Shown here piece by piece: positions 7,508 to 9,925 of a DNA stretch of 9,925 nt. Position 1 is the first letter of the stretch. Each line of letters starts with the position of its first letter. The position numbers were made by a program, and so were the translations under genes. The notes below the pieces were generated by a model that worked only from the letters and a program-made list of their open reading frames with translations, had not been told where the DNA came from and searched no databases. The DNA is from JBFHER01 sp041584055 (GTDB lineage: Bacteria > Bacteroidota > Bacteroidia > Bacteroidales > UBA5342): assembly GCA_041584055.1 (NCBI GenBank), contig JBFHER010000137.1:1-9925 (forward strand). Reading direction: 5' to 3'.

Positions 7508-8269
7508 CTACTGGATATATTTATTTACCTTACTTAATATCATACTTAAGTTATCAAGCAATGGCACTTGTCCTTTTATTCTCACGTCTCCTAATGCAAT
7601 GGCCTTAAAAGAATTCGACCTGCCATTTAAAAAATCATTGGCCTTTTTATAATTCTGCATCTCCATAACCGCATCAGGATTTTTATGGATTCCTTTTGTT
7701 GCCTTAATCTCACCGTTTTCAATGCTTAAATACACCGATGGACCATCAGGAAGCACAGTTAATTGAACAATACCATTGGGCATGTGACTTGCAGTTAAAT
7801 TGGCTTTTTTATCATATTTGCTTATTTCAGACAAAGAAAAGGCTGCAACGGTGAGGGTGAAACGCGTGTTTATCTTTATGTATTCATCCGATGGATTTTC
7901 AAGAAGTTCCGGTTTAAGATAATATGCCAGTCGATTTGTAATTTCTGTGAACTCGTTCTTCATAAAACCAAGCTTTGTAAATCCCTTTAAGGGAATCGGA
8001 TTGCTTTTACCATCAAACATCTTATTTAAGTGCTCGGGTGATGTAAACCACAGGATAAGCGATGGGTGTTTTATGCGACCTTGTCCAACAGTGCACTGAT
8101 TTTTTTCAAACTTCACCCAGCCTTTGGGCCCATCTTTTACTAAAAATTGAATGGTCAATGATTTATTTTTAATCAATCCCTGACAAGTTGGGTCAAGTGC
8201 AACTAAATCTTCAAGATTTTTTAAAATAGCGTAAAAATTTATACCTGCTTTAATTAAATGGTGCGACAT
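7508..8269 (-). CDS. SCP2-like domain protein B (function unknown)
   Basis: First gene of the minus-strand set; 253 residues, no signal peptide. It has the same double SCP2-like plan as protein A. The first half holds FLVKDGPKGWVKFEKNQCTV, LILWFTSPEHLNKMF and the IPLKGFTKLGF turn (residues 42-103). The second holds VYLSIENGEIKATKG, AVMEMQNYKKANDFLNG and ALGDVRIKGQVPLLDN (179-240). Counterpart segments in A are DLIFTFKTVRQMNSFL, LPHIKGIFKLKLL and NYITIEGSPEYAANF. Identity is low, but order and spacing agree over the full length. B resembles known SCP2-like repeats more closely than A does. The aminotransferase start is 35 bases after its stop. A role in holding or presenting a hydrophobic substrate fits the family; it is an inference. 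The start ATG at 8269 is 52 bases from the palindromic operator. Confidence 0.65.
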   Translation of the reverse strand: MSHHLIKAGINFYAILKNLEDLVALDPTCQGLIKNKSLTIQFLVKDGPKGWVKFEKNQCTVGQGRIKHPSLILWFTSPEHLNKMFDGKSNPIPLKGFTKLGFMKNEFTEITNRLAYYLKPELLENPSDEYIKINTRFTLTVAAFSLSEISKYDKKANLTASHMPNGIVQLTVLPDGPSVYLSIENGEIKATKGIHKNPDAVMEMQNYKKANDFLNGRSNSFKAIALGDVRIKGQVPLLDNLSMILSKVNKYIQ

Positions 8270-8291
8270 AATTTGATTGTAATAATTTTTT

Positions 8292-8299
8292 TAAAAGTA
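8292..8299 (-). promoter_or_regulatory. Candidate -7 promoter element for SCP2-B operon
   Basis: On the minus strand this reads TACTTTTA, seven of eight bases of the Bacteroidota -7 element TAnnTTTG. A start about five bases further on would place the palindrome at 8321-8336 centred near -41, a classical activator position for Crp/Fnr proteins. It overlaps a 12-bp palindrome AAAAGTACTTTT (8293-8304). The region is A/T-rich, so chance matches are likely. Confidence 0.35.
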
Positions 8300-8320
8300 C
8301 TTTTTTATCAATTCAGTGGT

Positions 8321-8336
8321 CTTGACATATGTCAAG
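8321..8336. promoter_or_regulatory. Perfect palindromic operator, Fnr/Crp-type box
   Basis: CTTGACAT-ATGTCAAG is a perfect 16-bp palindrome. Its core TTGAC-N4-GTCAA (8322-8335) matches the TTGAY-N4-RTCAA pattern bound by the Fnr/FixK branch of the Crp/Fnr family. It lies 52 bases before the SCP2-B start on one side and about 190 before the aldehyde dehydrogenase on the other, so it could serve both. The regulator at 2736-3302 has the matching recognition-helix residues. I did not see a second full copy in the window. Confidence 0.7.
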
Positions 8337-8373
8337 AAATAATTTTTAGGATATAGAAGGTGATAAAAATGTT

Positions 8374-8381
8374 TACTTTTG
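8374..8381 (+). promoter_or_regulatory. Candidate -7 promoter element for aldehyde dehydrogenase
   Basis: TACTTTTG is a full match to the Bacteroidota -7 element TAnnTTTG. No convincing -33 TTG element sits at the usual distance upstream, so support is partial. Use of this promoter would leave a leader of about 135 bases before the ATG at 8525, and would place the palindrome at 8321-8336 roughly 58 bases upstream of the start point. Confidence 0.4.
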
Positions 8382-8472
8382 AATTGTGATGAATCGGACA
8401 AGAAAAAATGTGGGCCTAATTTTTGATAAAGGAAGAATAGAGTAAGTGGAAGCTACTTCACAAATCAGGTTT

Positions 8473-8494
8473 GTTTGAATTTTATTTTTCAAAC
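8473..8494. repeat. 7-bp inverted repeat in aldehyde dehydrogenase leader
   Basis: GTTTGAA and TTCAAAC form perfect arms around an 8-base A/T loop, ending 30 bases before the aldehyde dehydrogenase ATG. It could be an operator or a leader-RNA hairpin. A second promoter-like TATTTTTC (8483-8490) lies inside it. It has no T-run placed to make it a terminator. Confidence 0.4.
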
Positions 8495-8524
8495 GTGCTT
8501 AACATATAAAGTATTAATATATAA

Positions 8525-9895
8525 ATGAAAGTAGAGAATATTATATCCGAACAGCAACATTTTTTTGATACAAATCAAACGAAAGACATTAAATTCAGGA
8601 TTGCTGCTTTAAAGAAAGTGCTGAAATTGCTAAAAGACAACGAGAGCATGTTGTATGAAGCAATTTATGAGGATTTTGGCAAATCGAAATTTGAGACGTA
8701 CATCACAGAATTTTCTTTAATTTATCAGGAAATCAATATCGCAATTAAAAATGTGGCGAAATGGAGCAAGATAAAAAAAGTGAAAACCGGATTTGCGAAC
8801 TTTCCGGCCAAATGCTACATTATTCCTGAACCGTTGGGCACAACCCTGGTGATTGGTGCGTGGAACTATCCCTACCAATTATCAATTTTGCCGGCCATAA
8901 CAGCGCTCGCAGCCGGCAACACAGTCATCTTAAAACCAAGCGAATTAGCACTTAAGGCATCCAATGCCATGGCAAAATTAATCAACAGTAATTTTGAGCG
9001 TGGTTATTTTCATGTGATTGAGGGAGGACCGACTGAAACACAGGCGCTGTTAGAGCACCGCTTTGATAAGATATTTTTTACCGGAAGCATAACTGTTGGT
9101 CGTTTAATCTATCAGGCTGCTGCGAAACATCTAACACCGGTTACCTTAGAGCTTGGCGGAAAAAGCCCTGCCTTTGTTTTTGCCGATTGTGATATTAAAA
9201 CCACAGCGAAACGAATCATATGGGGCAAATTTCTCAATGCAGGCCAAACCTGTGTGGCTCCCGATTATGTGTTGGTTGAAAAACATACAGAAGAAATTTT
9301 CTTAAAAGCAATTGCCGAAGAACTGGACAAATATTTTAAGTCTTACGAGGACTTTTCTAAATATTACACACAAATAATCAATGTAAAGAATTTTGATCGT
9401 CTGATAAAATTGATGGATAAAACCAAAATTTGCTATGGTGGGGAAACGAACAGAGATACACGTTTTATTGGTCCAACTGTGATGAAGAATGTTACCTTTA
9501 GCGACAAGGTCATGGAAGATGAAATTTTTGGTCCCATCTTGCCGGTCCTAACGTTCACCGACCTTAACGCTACAATTACAGAAGTGAAAAGTAGACCAAA
9601 ACCACTGTCTTGTTATATTTATTCAGAGAAATCAAAAACGGTGAAAAAGCTTTTAAAAGAGGTGTCCTTCGGTGGCGGGGCCGTGAATGATAGTGTTATG
9701 CACTTGTCAAACAGTAACCTACCATTCGGTGGAGTAGGTTTTAGTGGAATTGGGAGTTATCACGCAAAAGCGGGGTTTGATACCTTTTCTCATTTTAAAA
9801 GCATCCTGCATAAGCCTTTTTGGTTTGAATCAGATTTGAAATATGCCCCCTATACAGACCTTAAAATGAAATTGATTAAAAGAATAATGGAATAA
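8525..9895 (+). CDS. Class-3 type aldehyde dehydrogenase (fatty/aromatic aldehydes)
   Basis: This 456-residue enzyme should oxidise an aldehyde to the acid with NAD(P)+. The catalytic set is complete: Asn114 in WNYP, Glu209 in ELGGKSP, Cys243 in GQTCVAPDY, FTGS (185-188) in the cofactor fold, EDEIFGP (331-337) and the PFGGVGFSGIGSYH block (400-413). The short length, the WNYP/APDY motifs and the C-terminal G-x-YH block mark the ALDH3 group, which covers fatty, coniferyl and benzaldehyde dehydrogenases. It lacks the hydrophobic C-terminal anchor of microsomal fatty aldehyde dehydrogenase, so a soluble protein is expected. It is transcribed away from the SCP2/transketolase set across a shared 255-base control region. 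It may recycle or remove the hydrophobic aldehyde used by that set, or may be an unrelated housekeeping enzyme; such genes are common in Bacteroidota. Confidence 0.92.
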   Translation: MKVENIISEQQHFFDTNQTKDIKFRIAALKKVLKLLKDNESMLYEAIYEDFGKSKFETYITEFSLIYQEINIAIKNVAKWSKIKKVKTGFANFPAKCYIIPEPLGTTLVIGAWNYPYQLSILPAITALAAGNTVILKPSELALKASNAMAKLINSNFERGYFHVIEGGPTETQALLEHRFDKIFFTGSITVGRLIYQAAAKHLTPVTLELGGKSPAFVFADCDIKTTAKRIIWGKFLNAGQTCVAPDYVLVEKHTEEIFLKAIAEELDKYFKSYEDFSKYYTQIINVKNFDRLIKLMDKTKICYGGETNRDTRFIGPTVMKNVTFSDKVMEDEIFGPILPVLTFTDLNATITEVKSRPKPLSCYIYSEKSKTVKKLLKEVSFGGGAVNDSVMHLSNSNLPFGGVGFSGIGSYHAKAGFDTFSHFKSILHKPFWFESDLKYAPYTDLKMKLIKRIME

Positions 9896-9925
9896 ATTAG
9901 TTTTCCGATTTTCATTACAAGGGAT

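Noticed and set aside
8293..8304. AAAAGTACTTTT palindrome treated as a separate operator
   Set aside because: It is a 12-bp A/T-rich palindrome overlapping the possible -7 element. A similar AGTACTTTTTTA string occurs at 2559-2569, so chance is likely; it is mentioned only as part of the control region.

Overview
The window looks like chromosomal DNA of a member of the Bacteroidota. The evidence is the low G+C content, the lack of Shine-Dalgarno motifs before most starts, A/T-rich leaders with sequences close to the Bacteroidota promoter element TAnnTTTG, and a polysaccharide-degradation gene pair with a GH105-type hydrolase. This placement is inferred from style and gene content, because no rRNA or other marker gene is present.

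Layout. (1) Bases 2-2538, plus strand: the 3' part of a large protein resembling toroid/beta-sandwich polysaccharide lyases, followed 23 bases later by a secreted GH88/GH105-type unsaturated glycuronyl hydrolase. This looks like the end of a carbohydrate-degradation operon. (2) Bases 2539-2735: a convergent intergenic region with a perfect 10-bp stem that could terminate transcription in both directions. (3) Bases 2736-8269, minus strand: a compact gene set that reads, in transcription order, SCP2-like protein B, class-III (GSA-type) aminotransferase, transketolase N-terminal subunit, transketolase C-terminal subunit, SCP2-like protein A, a possible 36-residue ORF, and a Crp/Fnr-family regulator. 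(4) Bases 8270-8524: a divergent control region with a perfect 16-bp palindrome of the Fnr type (TTGAC-N4-GTCAA). (5) Bases 8525-9895, plus strand: a class-3 type aldehyde dehydrogenase of the fatty/aromatic aldehyde group.

The notable part is region 3-5. The transketolase halves keep the thiamine-diphosphate and catalytic residues. However, the C-terminal half has lost an Asp in the acceptor pocket (E. coli Asp469, here Ala128) and one phosphate-contacting Arg (E. coli Arg358, here Ala21). Changes at Asp469 are known to move E. coli transketolase toward aliphatic aldehydes without an alpha-hydroxyl. Together with an adjacent ketone/aldehyde aminotransferase, two related SCP2-like (lipid-carrier type) proteins and a nearby fatty-aldehyde-type dehydrogenase, this suggests a transketolase-transaminase route. 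A two-carbon ketol unit would be added to a hydrophobic aldehyde, and the resulting 1,3-dihydroxy-2-ketone would be aminated to a 2-amino-1,3-diol, which is the head group of sphingoid-like lipids. That pathway is an inference. The residue changes, gene order and paralogy are visible in the sequence. The Crp/Fnr regulator carries the E-x-x-S-R recognition pattern that reads TTGA half-sites, so it is the natural candidate to bind the palindrome in front of this gene set.
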